The notes under the pieces were generated by a model, which was not told where the DNA came from, searched no databases, and worked only from the letters and a program-made list of their open reading frames with translations. The translations under genes were made by a program, and so were the position numbers. A DNA stretch of 13,405 nt from Brevundimonas sp. UBA7635 (GTDB taxonomy: Bacteria > Pseudomonadota > Alphaproteobacteria > Caulobacterales > Caulobacteraceae): contig DLIT01000103.1 in NCBI GenBank assembly GCA_002483865.1, forward strand, positions 793-14,197, in the 5' to 3' direction. Positions 1 to 7,670 of this stretch are shown here, in pieces (position 1 is the first letter of the stretch; the number at the start of each line of letters is the position of its first letter).

Positions 1-339
1 AGCATGAAGCGGGTCAAGGCTTTGATGGCCGAGGGCCTGATCGAGATTGCCCCGATCGGTTACATGCGCGGGCGCACCTTGAACAACGCCTTCATCGTCA
101 TGGATGAGGCCCAGAACTGCACCTATGGGCAGTTGAAGATGCTGCTGACGCGCCTGGGATGGCACTCCACCATGGTCGTGACCGGCGACCCCCATCAGTC
201 CGACCTGCTGCCAGGCGTGTCCGGCCTTGATGACATCGCCCAGCGCCTGCAAGCGGTGCCCGAGATCGCCGTGGTGCGGCTGGCCGAGCGCGATATCGTC
301 CGCCATCCGCTGGTCGCCAGCATGATCGGCGTCCTTTAG
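1..339 (+). CDS. PhoH family ATPase, C-terminal part (5' truncated)
   Basis: The reading frame is open from base 1, so this is the last 113 codons of a longer gene and the ATG at 4 is internal. The visible part is the second half of a PhoH-type P-loop ATPase: the IGYMRGRTLNNAF block, a Walker B strand ending in VMDEAQN (about residues 32-38 of the visible part), and the sensor-like block VVTGDPHQSDL. The Walker A motif would lie upstream of the window. The tail, with GDPHQSDLLPGVSGL and an ending on DIVRHPLVASMIGVL, differs from the YbeZ form usually encoded just before ybeY (GDVTQxDLP type), and no ybeY follows here. I infer a PhoH paralogue rather than the ybeZ orthologue. Members of the family are predicted to act on RNA, but the role of this one is unknown. 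The gene ends just before a shared terminator. Confidence 0.88.
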   Translation, partial: SMKRVKALMAEGLIEIAPIGYMRGRTLNNAFIVMDEAQNCTYGQLKMLLTRLGWHSTMVVTGDPHQSDLLPGVSGLDDIAQRLQAVPEIAVVRLAERDIVRHPLVASMIGVL

Positions 340-353
340 GCCCGCACCGGGAC

Positions 354-384
354 AAAAAAAGCCCGGTCTGAATGACCGGGCCTT
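354..384. terminator. Bidirectional Rho-independent terminator between phoH-like and antiporter genes
   Basis: A perfect 8-bp stem, GCCCGGTC (361-368) and GACCGGGC (374-381), encloses a TGAAT loop. Seven A residues (354-360) on the left become a seven-T tract when read from the minus strand, so it is a strong terminator for the antiporter gene. On the plus strand only CTTT follows, giving weaker termination for the phoH-like gene. The position between two convergent stop codons fits a shared terminator. Confidence 0.88.
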
Positions 385-397
385 TCCCATTTCAGGA

Positions 398-1648
398 TCA
401 CATGACCTCGGCCACGCCCATCGGCTTGGGCGAGGCGTCCGACGGACGATCGCCAGAGGCGGGCGGCTTGCCCGCCCCGAAGCGGTCGATCAGAGCAAAG
501 ACAAAAGGATTCAGCGAGATCGACAGCAGCGAAGCCGCCAGGATCAGATCGTGGGTCTCACGGCTCATGGCCCCCAGGTACATCGCAAGCGCGGCGAGAA
601 TGAAAGAGAACTCGCCGATCTGGGCCAGACTGGCCGCCACGGTCAGGCTGGTATCCCGGTCCAGCTTGAACGCCGCCGTGATGGCCAGGGCCGCCAGCGA
701 CTTGCCGATGATGACAATGCCCAGAACACCCAGCACGGCCCAGGGGTCGCGCAGCAGGATGTGAGGATCGAACAGCATTCCAACCGAAACGAAAAACAGG
801 ACGGCAAAGGCATCGCGCAACGGCAACGATCGCTCTGCCGCATTATGGCCCAGTGGTGTCCCGTTCAGCACCAGGCCAGCGACGAAAGCTCCCAGGGCGA
901 AAGAGGCCCCGAACACCGTATAGGCCAGCCAGGCGATGCCCAGGGCAATTGACAGCACGCCCAGGGTAAACAGTTCACGCGACTTGGTATGGGCAATCCG
1001 CACCAGCAGCCAGGGCAGGACCTTGCCACCCACCACGAACATCAGCGCCACAAAAACGAGCACCTTGAGAAGGGTCAGGCCGATATCGCTGGCCAAGGTT
1101 GCGGGATCAAAGACCGTACCCGCCGGAAGCACCATCAGCGGCAGCATGACCAGGGCCACGACAATGACCAGGTCCTCTACAATCAGCCAGCCCACCGCGA
1201 TCTTGCCGATCTGGCCCTTGACCTGCTTGCGCTCTTCAAGCGCCCGCAGCAGGACGACGGTCGACGCCACCGACAGGGAAAATCCGAGCAGCAGCGCCTC
1301 GGTATCGCCCAGGCCCAGGCCGAACCGTCCCAGCCCCCAGCCCAGGATTGTCGCTGCTGCGATCTGAACCAAGGCTCCGGGCAGTGCCACCTTGCGGGCC
1401 TGCATCAGGTCCTTGGGCGAGAAATGTAGCCCCACGCCGAACATCAGCAGGATGACGCCGATCTCGGCCAGCTGCGGGGCCAGTTCCAGGTCCGCTACAT
1501 AGCCCGGCGTAAAAGGCCCCACGACGATCCCGGCGATCAGGTATCCGACCAGGGGCGACAGCTTTAACCGATTGGCCAACATGCCAAACACGAAGGCGAG
1601 GACGAAGCCCCCGACCAGGGTGATGATCAGGCTGTCGGCATGGGGCAT
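398..1648 (-). CDS. CPA2-family cation:proton antiporter (YbaL/KefB-like, membrane domain only)
   Basis: A 416-residue polytopic inner-membrane protein built almost entirely of hydrophobic segments (about residues 6-390), matching the Na+/H+ exchanger domain of CPA2 transporters. It resembles E. coli YbaL closely: ISPLVGYL-like and GPFTPG blocks near residues 31-49, ELAPQLAEIGVILLMFGVGL at about 56-74, the SxASTVVLLRALEER stretch, and the acidic pair in GWLIVEDL (E158, D159) expected in the ion-exchange core. LPLRDAFAVLFFVSVGMLFD lies at about 275-294. YbaL and Kef proteins normally continue with a cytosolic TrkA-N/RCK nucleotide-binding domain; this one stops after a roughly 28-residue Pro/Ser/Asp-rich tail. 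The ATG start is supported by an AGGAGAG Shine-Dalgarno at 1652-1658. It lies 140 bp downstream of dxs on the same strand and may be transcribed separately. The transported cation is not determinable from sequence. Confidence 0.9.
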   Translation of the reverse strand: MPHADSLIITLVGGFVLAFVFGMLANRLKLSPLVGYLIAGIVVGPFTPGYVADLELAPQLAEIGVILLMFGVGLHFSPKDLMQARKVALPGALVQIAAATILGWGLGRFGLGLGDTEALLLGFSLSVASTVVLLRALEERKQVKGQIGKIAVGWLIVEDLVIVVALVMLPLMVLPAGTVFDPATLASDIGLTLLKVLVFVALMFVVGGKVLPWLLVRIAHTKSRELFTLGVLSIALGIAWLAYTVFGASFALGAFVAGLVLNGTPLGHNAAERSLPLRDAFAVLFFVSVGMLFDPHILLRDPWAVLGVLGIVIIGKSLAALAITAAFKLDRDTSLTVAASLAQIGEFSFILAALAMYLGAMSRETHDLILAASLLSISLNPFVFALIDRFGAGKPPASGDRPSDASPKPMGVAEVM

Positions 1649-1788
1649 CGGCTCTCCTGCAAAGACCAGAATATGTTGAGAATCTGCCCCTAAGTTGGGA
1701 GGAAGCCTTCATAATCGCAAGTCACTGGGACAGATTTCGTCAATCCCCAGGCACACGGCTATTCGAACGGCTGACGCCAAGCCCGCGA
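1649..1788. other. Intergenic region between dxs and the antiporter gene
   Basis: These 140 bases lie between the dxs stop and the antiporter start, both on the minus strand. I see the antiporter Shine-Dalgarno (1652-1658) and a short direct repeat (ACGGCT at about 1756-1761 and again at 1768-1773), but no convincing stem plus T-tract to end dxs transcription and no clear -35/-10 pair. Read-through or an unrecognised promoter are both possible. Confidence 0.5.
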
Positions 1789-3699
1789 TCAGGCGCGAGC
1801 GGCCAGGCTCGCTTCCAGCCCCAGCCCCATCAGGGCGTTGGCGACAATGCTGTTAGCGTTCAGGCCCGCCTGCTCATACATGAACTCCGGCTTGTCCTGA
1901 TCTTGGAAGATGTCGGGCAGGTGCAGGGTGCGGATTTTCAACCCGGTATCCAGGGCACCGCGCGCGGCCAACATCTGCAGGACAAAGCCGCCAAAACCAC
2001 CGACAGCGCCCTCTTCCACCGTGATCAGGACCTCATGCTCGCGGGCCAGGCGCAGAATCAGGTCTTCGTCCAGCGGCTTGGCAAAGCGGGCGTCGGCGAC
2101 CGTGGTCGAGATGCCGCGCGCCGCCAGCTGGTCGGCTGCCTTCAGCGATTCCTGCAGGCGGGTGCCCAGCGACAGAATGGCGACCTTGGTGCCCTCGCGC
2201 ACGATGCGGCCCTTGCCGATTTCCAGCGGCGCAGCCAGTTCGGGGATTTCCACGCCCACGCCGTCCCCGCGCGGATAGCGGAAGGCGCTGGGGCGGTCGT
2301 CGATTTCCAGCGAGGTCGAGATCATGGCGGCCAGTTCGGCCTCGTCCGCTGCGGCCATCAGCACCATGCCGGGCAGAGCGCCCATGAAGCCAACATCGAA
2401 GGATCCGGCGTGAGTGGCTCCATCGGCCCCCACAAGACCGGCGCGGTCCATGGCAAAGCGCACTGGCAGGGACTGGATGGCCACATCGTGGACCACCTGG
2501 TCATAGCCGCGCTGCAGGAAGGTCGAATAGATGGCGCAGAACGGCTTGAGCCCATCGGCGGCCATGCCAGCCGCAAAGGTCACGGCATGCTGTTCAGCGA
2601 TCCCCACATCATAGACGCGATCAGGGAAAGCCTGACCGAACAGGTCGATGCCGGTGCCCGATGGCATGGCGGCGGTCACACCAACAATCAAGGGATCATG
2701 CTGGGCGTGTTTGATCAATTCGGTGCCAAACACCTTGGTATAGCTCGGCGCATTTGAAATGGACTTGGCCTGCTTGCCCGAGACCACGTCAAACTTGACC
2801 ACGCCGTGATACTTGTCGGCACTGCTTTCGGCCGGGGCATAGCCCTTGCCCTTTTGTGTCACGACGTGAACCAGAACCGGCTTGTCGGTGATCTTCAGAG
2901 CGTTCTGCAGCACTGGCACCAGATGCGTCATGTCGTGACCGTCGATCGGCCCGACATAATAGAAGCCCATCTCCTCGAAGAAGGTGCCGCCCACGACCAT
3001 ACCGCGCGCGAATTCTTCGGCCTTGCGCGCCGTCTCCCGGAAGGGACGCGGCATGTGATCGACGAACTTCTTTCCGAAGTTGCGGATGCGCTGATAGGCA
3101 TCGCCCGAAACCTGCTTGGCCAGATAGGCGCTCATGGCCCCGACCGGCGGAGCAATCGACATGTCATTGTCGTTCAGGATGACCATGAACTGGCCGTCGG
3201 TCGCCTCGACCGCGTTGTTCATCGCCTCGTAGGCCATGCCCGCCGACATGGAGCCATCGCCGATCACGGCCACGACCTTGTTCTTCTCGCCCTTCTGGTC
3301 GCGCGCCGAGGCAAAGCCCAGACCAGCCGAGATCGAGGTCGAGGCGTGGGCCGCACCGAACGGATCGTATTCGCTCTCTGACCGCTTGGTAAAGCCGGAC
3401 AGGCCCCCGCCTTGCCGCAGGGTGCGGATACGATCACGGCGCCCTGTCAGGATCTTGTGCGGATAGCACTGGTGGCCGACGTCCCAGATCAGGATGTCCT
3501 TGGGCGTTTCCAACAGGTGGTGCAGCGCGACCGTCAGTTCGACCACACCCAGCCCCGCGCCCAGATGCCCGCCGGTCACCGAGACGGCATCAATGGTTTC
3601 TGCCCGCACCTCATCCGCCAGCCTTTTCAGCTTCGGGATATCGAACCCGCGCATGTCAGCCGGAATCTTAACAGTGTCGAGAATGGGGGTTTCGGGCAT
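1789..3699 (-). CDS. dxs: 1-deoxy-D-xylulose-5-phosphate synthase
   Basis: Thiamine-diphosphate enzyme condensing pyruvate and glyceraldehyde 3-phosphate to 1-deoxy-D-xylulose 5-phosphate, the entry step of the MEP isoprenoid pathway and a precursor source for thiamine and pyridoxal. At 636 residues it has the family's usual length. Visible motifs: [13 protein letters not shown] with the catalytic-region His at residue 45, [15 protein letters not shown] (about 73-87), the ThDP/Mg motif beginning GDGSMSAG near 147 and continuing to LNDNDMSI near 175, the second-half active-site glutamate in [15 protein letters not shown] (about E369), and [15 protein letters not shown] (418-432). The domain order is N-terminal ThDP-binding, pyrimidine-binding, then C-terminal transketolase domain. 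The ATG start has only a distant AAAGG upstream, so expression may partly depend on ispA translation 65 bp upstream. Cytosolic; the third gene of the xseB-ispA-dxs cluster. Confidence 0.98.
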   Translation of the reverse strand: MPETPILDTVKIPADMRGFDIPKLKRLADEVRAETIDAVSVTGGHLGAGLGVVELTVALHHLLETPKDILIWDVGHQCYPHKILTGRRDRIRTLRQGGGLSGFTKRSESEYDPFGAAHASTSISAGLGFASARDQKGEKNKVVAVIGDGSMSAGMAYEAMNNAVEATDGQFMVILNDNDMSIAPPVGAMSAYLAKQVSGDAYQRIRNFGKKFVDHMPRPFRETARKAEEFARGMVVGGTFFEEMGFYYVGPIDGHDMTHLVPVLQNALKITDKPVLVHVVTQKGKGYAPAESSADKYHGVVKFDVVSGKQAKSISNAPSYTKVFGTELIKHAQHDPLIVGVTAAMPSGTGIDLFGQAFPDRVYDVGIAEQHAVTFAAGMAADGLKPFCAIYSTFLQRGYDQVVHDVAIQSLPVRFAMDRAGLVGADGATHAGSFDVGFMGALPGMVLMAAADEAELAAMISTSLEIDDRPSAFRYPRGDGVGVEIPELAAPLEIGKGRIVREGTKVAILSLGTRLQESLKAADQLAARGISTTVADARFAKPLDEDLILRLAREHEVLITVEEGAVGGFGGFVLQMLAARGALDTGLKIRTLHLPDIFQDQDKPEFMYEQAGLNANSIVANALMGLGLEASLAARA

Positions 3700-3738
3700 A
3701 TTCGAGGGGGCCTTTGACGCAGTATCGTCAGTTCATAA

Positions 3739-3753
3739 CCCGCAGCGAGCGGG
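3739..3753 (-). other. Small GC-rich hairpin between ispA and dxs
   Basis: CCCGC (3739-3743) and GCGGG (3749-3753) form a 5-bp stem with a 5-nt loop in the 65-bp ispA-dxs spacer. On the minus strand it is followed only by TTATG, so it is too weak for a confident terminator. It could be an mRNA stability element or an attenuator, or arise by chance in GC-rich DNA. Confidence 0.3.
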
Positions 3754-3764
3754 GCAGTTTCTTA

Positions 3765-4676
3765 TCAGGACCGGCGTTGCAGCACAAAGTCGACGCTGGC
3801 CTTGAGCAGTTCAGCCTCTTCGCCAAACATATCAAGATGGGAGCGCGCTTGCTCGGCCAAATGCGCGACACGCTGTCGCGCGTTTTCCACGCCCAGAAGG
3901 GTGACAAAGTTCGTCTTGCCCAAGGCCGCATCCTTGCCGCCCGCAGCCTTGCCCATTTCCTCGGCCGAGCCTTCCGCGTCCAGAACATCATCGACGATCT
4001 GATAGGCCAGCCCCACGTCATTGGCAAAGCTACTGAGGGCGTGCCATTCGCCCTCTCCGAACCGGCCAATGATCAGTGGAATTTCAAAAGCATAGACGAA
4101 AAGAGCCCCCGTCTTGAGGCGCTGCATTCGCGCCATGCCCCCCAAGTCATCGCGCACCCCCATCAGGTCGATCATCTGGCCGCCGGCCATGCCGCGTGCC
4201 CCGGACGCCAGCGACAGACGTCGCGCCAGCTCGCAGCGGATGTCCGCCTCGGGATGGGTTTCCTCATCCAGAACGATATCAAACGCCGAGGTCTGCAGGG
4301 CATCGCCCGCCAGGATGGCTGTGGCCTCGTCATAGGCGATGTGCAGGGTCGGACGGCCCCGGCGCACATCGTCATTGTCCATGGCGGGCAGGTCGTCGTG
4401 CACAAGTGAATAGGCGTGCACGCACTCAAGCGCACAGGCGGCCCGTAGCACAGCCTGTTCATCAACGCCCAGCATCCGCCCGGCCTCAACAGCGAAAAAG
4501 GGGCGCAGGCGCTTGCCAGGTCCCAAAGCCGCATAGCGCATGGCCTCTGTCAGGCGAGCCTCAGGGCCGTCAGCGCGCGGCAGCAGCCGGTCCAGGGCCA
4601 CCGTGACCACATCGGCGATCTCGCCCACCCGGTCGATGACAGCCTGCTCCGGCGAGTTTGCGGCGAGCGGAATCAA
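3765..4676 (-). CDS. ispA: (2E,6E)-farnesyl diphosphate synthase
   Basis: Class I trans-prenyltransferase condensing DMAPP/GPP with IPP to make farnesyl diphosphate for quinones, undecaprenyl phosphate and hopanoids. The first Asp-rich motif reads [17 protein letters not shown] (D94, D95, D100) with the two-residue PA insertion, and an aromatic residue (Y89) sits five positions before it; both are features of bacterial type II FPP synthases. The second Asp-rich motif is DDVLD (229-233). GPGKRLRPF (53-60) is the IPP-binding block. At 303 residues it matches IspA length. The start codon is TTG, five bases after the xseB stop; the first internal ATG (residue 46) would remove the N-terminal helices just ahead of GPGKRLRP, so TTG or another non-ATG codon nearby is preferred. 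No clear Shine-Dalgarno is visible, suggesting translational coupling to xseB. Confidence 0.95.
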   Translation of the reverse strand: MIPLAANSPEQAVIDRVGEIADVVTVALDRLLPRADGPEARLTEAMRYAALGPGKRLRPFFAVEAGRMLGVDEQAVLRAACALECVHAYSLVHDDLPAMDNDDVRRGRPTLHIAYDEATAILAGDALQTSAFDIVLDEETHPEADIRCELARRLSLASGARGMAGGQMIDLMGVRDDLGGMARMQRLKTGALFVYAFEIPLIIGRFGEGEWHALSSFANDVGLAYQIVDDVLDAEGSAEEMGKAAGGKDAALGKTNFVTLLGVENARQRVAHLAEQARSHLDMFGEEAELLKASVDFVLQRRS

Positions 4677-4681
4677 GTCGA

Positions 4682-4939
4682 TCAGCCGAAATCAGCCGGG
4701 GCAGTGCCCTTGGCCTGGCCGTCTGTGCCGACCACGATCTTTTCGACGCGTAGCTGGGCTTCCTTCAGGCGCGCCTCGCAGTGCGCCTTCAGCACGGCCC
4801 CCTCCTCATACAGGGTGATGGATTCTTCCAGCGGGGCCTGGCCGGACTCAAGCCGGGAAACAATGCCCTCAAGCCGCTCCAAAGCCTTTTCAAAGCTCAG
4901 GTCGGCGGTGCCAGAAACACAATGGGAAACGTCAGTCAT
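4682..4939 (-). CDS. xseB: Exodeoxyribonuclease VII small subunit
   Basis: An 85-residue protein of the XseB family, the small subunit that binds several copies per XseA large subunit in the nuclease degrading single-stranded DNA bidirectionally. The hallmark helical block [20 protein letters not shown] lies at about residues 14-33, followed by [31 protein letters not shown] sequence (to about 62) forming the second helix. The ATG start gives the expected family length; a TAGG lies nine bases upstream as a weak Shine-Dalgarno. It precedes ispA by five bases, the same xseB-ispA-dxs arrangement known from E. coli and many proteobacteria. xseA is not in this window. The C-terminal 15 residues are variable and Gly/Ala-rich. 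Confidence 0.96.
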   Translation of the reverse strand: MTDVSHCVSGTADLSFEKALERLEGIVSRLESGQAPLEESITLYEEGAVLKAHCEARLKEAQLRVEKIVVGTDGQAKGTAPADFG

Positions 4940-4952
4940 GGGGGCAACCTAA

Positions 4953-4990
4953 AGAGGCGCGCGCCCGGCTTCAACGTCCAAAGCGCCTCT
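4953..4990 (-). repeat. Inverted repeat upstream of xseB, possible weak terminator or leader hairpin
   Basis: Arms AGAGGCGC (4953-4960) and GCGCCTCT (4983-4990) are perfect 8-bp complements around a 22-base spacer. Read on the minus strand the hairpin follows the histidine phosphatase-like gene by 38 bases and is followed by TTTAGG, a poor T-tract. It may terminate the upstream transcript weakly or fold in the leader of the xseB-ispA-dxs mRNA, where the TAGG before xseB lies just beyond the stem. Confidence 0.4.
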
Positions 4991-5028
4991 CCCCCTCCCG
5001 AACGCTCGAACGCCCGGCCGCACCGACG

Positions 5029-5712
5029 CTAGGACCGTTCAAACCGCCGTTGGCACCAGTATTTGAAGCCCTGATCTTGGGTCAGTCGCCAGCCCCGGAC
5101 CTTCAGCTTCTGACCAATCATGTGGTTGAAGTAGCCGTGAGCCAGGACCAGCACATCATGCCCCCTGTCGGCACGCTCGATCAGGCGATCGGCAGCCAGG
5201 GTGGCGCGACGTTCAGCCTCGGCGCGAGTTTCCTGGCCCTGATGATGATTGAAAGCGTGCCACCAAAGGCGCGACACCACGCCCCAGAAGCGCGGCGACA
5301 TCTTGAACCAGCCCGGCATGGGCGGCGGCGGCAGGGGGGCCTCGATCAGCAATTCATCCAGATGAACATCACGATTACCGGCAATGGCTGCGGCCGTTTC
5401 ACGGGCCCTGCGTCGGGTCGAGGCATGGATTTCGCCAACCGAGCGGGCCACCGCGATCAGGCCGTCCGGCGGCACCTGGCCCAGCCTTAGCCCCCCCAAC
5501 TCATAACGCCCCCACCACTCGGCATATTCGGTGGAGGTCAGCAGACATTTTCGCGAAAGCGACGGCTCTCCGTGCCGGGTCAGGATGATGGCACCGGTGC
5601 GCCCGGCGGGGGCCGACGCGGTGCCTCCTGACGGGGCGGCGGCGATCGGACGCCGCGCCCTTGGGGGTTCTGCCGCAGCCATTCTGGCGCGGATCTGGGC
5701 GGTTGTTTTCAC
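5029..5712 (-). CDS. Histidine phosphatase superfamily protein
   Basis: A 227-residue protein with the signature of the phosphoglycerate-mutase-like branch of histidine phosphatases. The catalytic RHG is in ILTRHGEP (H47), STRRRARETA (98-107) supplies the phosphate-pocket arginine, an acidic candidate proton donor occurs in LLIEAPLP (E124), and the second catalytic histidine is in VLAHGYFNHMIG (H192). Residues 12-38 are Ala/Pro/Arg-rich, probably disordered. The start is GTG, supported by a strong GGGAGGGGAGGG upstream (5720-5731) at seven bases' spacing. It lies 89 bp upstream of xseB on the same strand and may begin that transcription unit. The substrate (sugar phosphate, nucleotide, or protein phosphohistidine as in SixA) cannot be assigned; the W/F/P-rich central part (PPPMPGWFKMSPRFWG) is not typical of metabolic phosphoglycerate mutases. 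Confidence 0.85.
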   Translation of the reverse strand: MKTTAQIRARMAAAEPPRARRPIAAAPSGGTASAPAGRTGAIILTRHGEPSLSRKCLLTSTEYAEWWGRYELGGLRLGQVPPDGLIAVARSVGEIHASTRRRARETAAAIAGNRDVHLDELLIEAPLPPPPMPGWFKMSPRFWGVVSRLWWHAFNHHQGQETRAEAERRATLAADRLIERADRGHDVLVLAHGYFNHMIGQKLKVRGWRLTQDQGFKYWCQRRFERS

Positions 5713-5875
5713 CGTCTGGCCCTCCCCTCCCTACCAATCCGGCTGCTCTTACGACAGCCTGATACCGTTTTGGTAACGGGCCTATGTGAAGGTCGCAAGC
5801 ACGCCTGCGTCACAGTTTGATGATGCTTGAACCTCACCATCTCGACCCCTGCGCTGGTGCCCGCTAATCAGGCTT
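5713..5875. other. Divergent intergenic region
   Basis: These 163 bases separate two divergently transcribed genes and must hold both promoters. I see the polypurine Shine-Dalgarno of the minus-strand gene (5720-5731) and a small nested dyad: TACC-GTTTT-GGTA (5763-5775) and CCGTT-TTGGT-AACGG (5765-5779), which could be a repressor site or chance. No -35/-10 pair is convincing enough to call. Confidence 0.4.
5720..5731 (-). promoter_or_regulatory. Strong ribosome-binding site that fixes a GTG start
   Basis: On the minus strand this reads GGGAGGGGAGGG, ending seven bases before the GTG at 5712. It decides the non-ATG start of the histidine phosphatase-like gene. Confidence 0.75.
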
Positions 5876-6415
5876 ATGACCAACGCCCCGTCTCCGATAC
5901 TGATCCGTCCAGCCCACCGGGAGGATGCCGTGGCCCTGTCGGCGCTCAGCCGTTCGACCTTCCATGAGACCTTTGTCGAGGGATTTGGCGTCCCCTATCC
6001 GCCGCTCGACCTTGAGGCTTTTTTCCAAAAAGCATTCAATCCCCAAGCCCTGACTGCCCGGATCGAGGATGAGGCCTGCCTGTTCCAGGTGGCGGAACGG
6101 GATGGTGCCCTTGTCGCCCTGTGCCACGCCGGGCCCAACGACCTGCCCCATCCCGACGCACGGCCCGGCGAGATGGAGCTGCGCCGCCTGTACGTAGCCC
6201 GGTCGGCTCAGGGTCTCGGCCTTGGCTCACAGCTTCTGACCCAGGCTCTGGACTGGATGCAACCGCGAACAAACGGAGCCCTGTGGATCGGGGTCTGGTC
6301 CGGCAACCTCAAGGCCCAGAAGCTCTATCAGGCCCACGGCTTCAAAAAGGTCGGGGAGTATGACTACCCGGTCGGCGCGTGGCGCGATCGGGAGTTCATC
6401 CTTCGACGCGCCTGA
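5876..6415 (+). CDS. GNAT family N-acetyltransferase
   Basis: A 179-residue cytosolic protein with the GNAT fold. The opening ILIRPAHREDAVALSAL (8-24) is the usual first strand and helix. The acetyl-CoA pyrophosphate-binding motif A is LYVARSAQGLGLGSQLL (105-121), with Q112-x-x-G115-x-G117, and the late motif B region is KAQKLYQAHGFKKVGEYDY (147-165). The acceptor (amino acid, polyamine, protein N-terminus or other) cannot be told from sequence. RimI- and Spt-like relatives are possible, but nothing specific supports either. The ATG has only a modest AGG a few bases upstream. It precedes the VWA gene by 34 bp on the same strand and probably shares its transcript. Confidence 0.9.
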   Translation: MTNAPSPILIRPAHREDAVALSALSRSTFHETFVEGFGVPYPPLDLEAFFQKAFNPQALTARIEDEACLFQVAERDGALVALCHAGPNDLPHPDARPGEMELRRLYVARSAQGLGLGSQLLTQALDWMQPRTNGALWIGVWSGNLKAQKLYQAHGFKKVGEYDYPVGAWRDREFILRRA

Positions 6416-6449
6416 TCTATATTGCTGACCCTGGTCCAGAGATCGTTCG

Positions 6450-7652
6450 ATGCTCCTGCCCTTTTTCACTGCCCTGCGTGATGCCAAGGTTCCGGTGTCG
6501 CTGAAGGAATGGCTCTATTTGATGGAGGCCATGGACAAGGGCGTGATCGGTCCCGGCAGCCCCGACGCCTCTGGCTGCAGCATCGACGACTTCTACCACC
6601 TGTCCCGCGCTGTCCTGGTCAAGGACGAGAAGCACTATGATCGCTTCGACCAGGTGTTCGGCAAGGTCTTCAAGGGCCTTGAAGCTCCCGACCTCGGCGA
6701 GGATCTGAAGACTGACCTTCCCGAGGACTGGCTGCGCCTGCTCACCGAAAAATATCTGACCGACGAGGCAAAGGCCCAGATCGAAGCCCTGGGCGGATTC
6801 GACAAGCTGATGGACACACTGAAGCAGCGTCTTGAAGAGCAGAAGGAACGGCACCAGGGCGGCAACAAGTGGATCGGCACGGGCGGCACCAGCCCCTTTG
6901 GCCACGGCGGCTATAATCCCGAAGGTGTCCGCATCGGTGGTCCCGGACGGCACGGTCGCGCGGTCAAGGTCTGGGAGAAGCGCGAGTTCAGAAACCTGGA
7001 CGACAGCGTCGAGCTGGGCACCCGCAACATCAAGGTGGCCCTGCGTCGCCTGCGCCGCTTTGCCCGCCAGGGCGCGGCCGATGAGCTGGACCTGGACGGC
7101 ACCATCGACGGCACCGCGCGCCAGGGCTGGCTGGACATCCAGATGCGACCCGAGCGCCGCAATACGGTGAAGGTCCTGCTCTTCCTCGACATCGGCGGTT
7201 CGATGGATGGCCATATCAGGATGTGCGAGGAGCTGTTCTCTGCCGCCCGCACCGAGTTCAAGAACCTTGAGTTCTACTACTTCCACAACTGCCTCTACGA
7301 AGGCGTCTGGAAGGACAATCGCCGCCGCCATGCCGAGCGTATTCCGACCTGGGACGTCCTGAACAAGTATTCTGGCGACTGGCGCGCCATCTTTGTCGGC
7401 GATGCCACCATGAGCCCCTATGAGATCACCATGCCTGGCGGCTCGGTCGAGCACTGGAACGAGGAAGCCGGGGCGGTCTGGCTGAAACGCGCCCGCGAGC
7501 AGTGGGAACGCTCCATCTGGCTCAATCCGGTCCAGGAGCGCCACTGGAGCTATACCCAGTCCGTGGGCTTGATCCGCGAGATCATGGATCAGAGGATGTA
7601 TCCCCTAAGTCTGGATGGCCTGGACCGCGCCATGCGTGAGCTGAGCCGTTAA
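6450..7652 (+). CDS. VWA domain-containing protein, CoxE-like
   Basis: A 400-residue protein without signal peptide or membrane segments. An N-terminal helical region (1-135) includes PVSLKEWLYLMEAM; a Gly-rich linker with GGTSPFGHGGYNPEGVRIGGPGRHGR spans about 145-170; then a von Willebrand A domain begins with the metal-site strand VLLFLDIGGSMDGH (242-255). The MIDAS motif is DIGGS (D247, G249, S251) instead of DxSxS. VFVGDATM-like sequence (IFVGDATMSPYE, 314-325) is the later metal-site loop. This layout matches CoxE-type VWA proteins, which usually work with MoxR-family AAA ATPases in metal insertion or complex remodelling. No MoxR ATPase is present in this window; it may be encoded elsewhere. 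The substrate is unknown. The downstream gene starts 18 bp later with a strong ribosome site, so co-transcription is likely. Confidence 0.9.
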   Translation: MLLPFFTALRDAKVPVSLKEWLYLMEAMDKGVIGPGSPDASGCSIDDFYHLSRAVLVKDEKHYDRFDQVFGKVFKGLEAPDLGEDLKTDLPEDWLRLLTEKYLTDEAKAQIEALGGFDKLMDTLKQRLEEQKERHQGGNKWIGTGGTSPFGHGGYNPEGVRIGGPGRHGRAVKVWEKREFRNLDDSVELGTRNIKVALRRLRRFARQGAADELDLDGTIDGTARQGWLDIQMRPERRNTVKVLLFLDIGGSMDGHIRMCEELFSAARTEFKNLEFYYFHNCLYEGVWKDNRRRHAERIPTWDVLNKYSGDWRAIFVGDATMSPYEITMPGGSVEHWNEEAGAVWLKRAREQWERSIWLNPVQERHWSYTQSVGLIREIMDQRMYPLSLDGLDRAMRELSR

Positions 7653-7656
7653 CCCT

Positions 7657-7664
7657 GGGAGGGA
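7657..7664 (+). promoter_or_regulatory. Strong ribosome-binding site for the small cysteine-rich protein
   Basis: GGGAGGGA lies six bases before the ATG at 7671. The upstream VWA gene's stop codon (7650-7652) is in the same frame, so no longer N-terminus is possible; the site confirms this start. Confidence 0.75.
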
Positions 7665-7670
7665 AAGACG

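Noticed and set aside
1795..1812. GCGAGC-GGCCAG-GCTCGC hairpin as terminator of dxs
   Set aside because: It lies inside the last codons of dxs, has no T-run, and encodes the Ala/Leu-rich C-terminus; probably a coding coincidence.
1903..2757. Long plus-strand reading frame (284 codons) opposite dxs
   Set aside because: Low-complexity His/Gln/Gly/Arg-rich translation without domain features, inside the dxs coding region; no ribosome site or separate context.
5050..5066. Possible sigma-54 site (TGGCAC near 5052)
   Set aside because: The partner element is TTTG rather than TTGC and the site lies inside the histidine phosphatase coding region, with no gene suitably downstream.
5763..5779. Small nested dyad TACC-GTTTT-GGTA as an operator
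   Set aside because: Arms of only 4-5 bases; such dyads are expected by chance in 160 bases. Kept only as a remark in the intergenic entry.
6417..7544. Long antisense reading frame (375 codons) opposite the VWA gene
   Set aside because: It is a shadow of a strongly supported gene: the VWA frame has clear motifs and the antisense translation has none. GC-rich codon use routinely leaves the complementary frame open.
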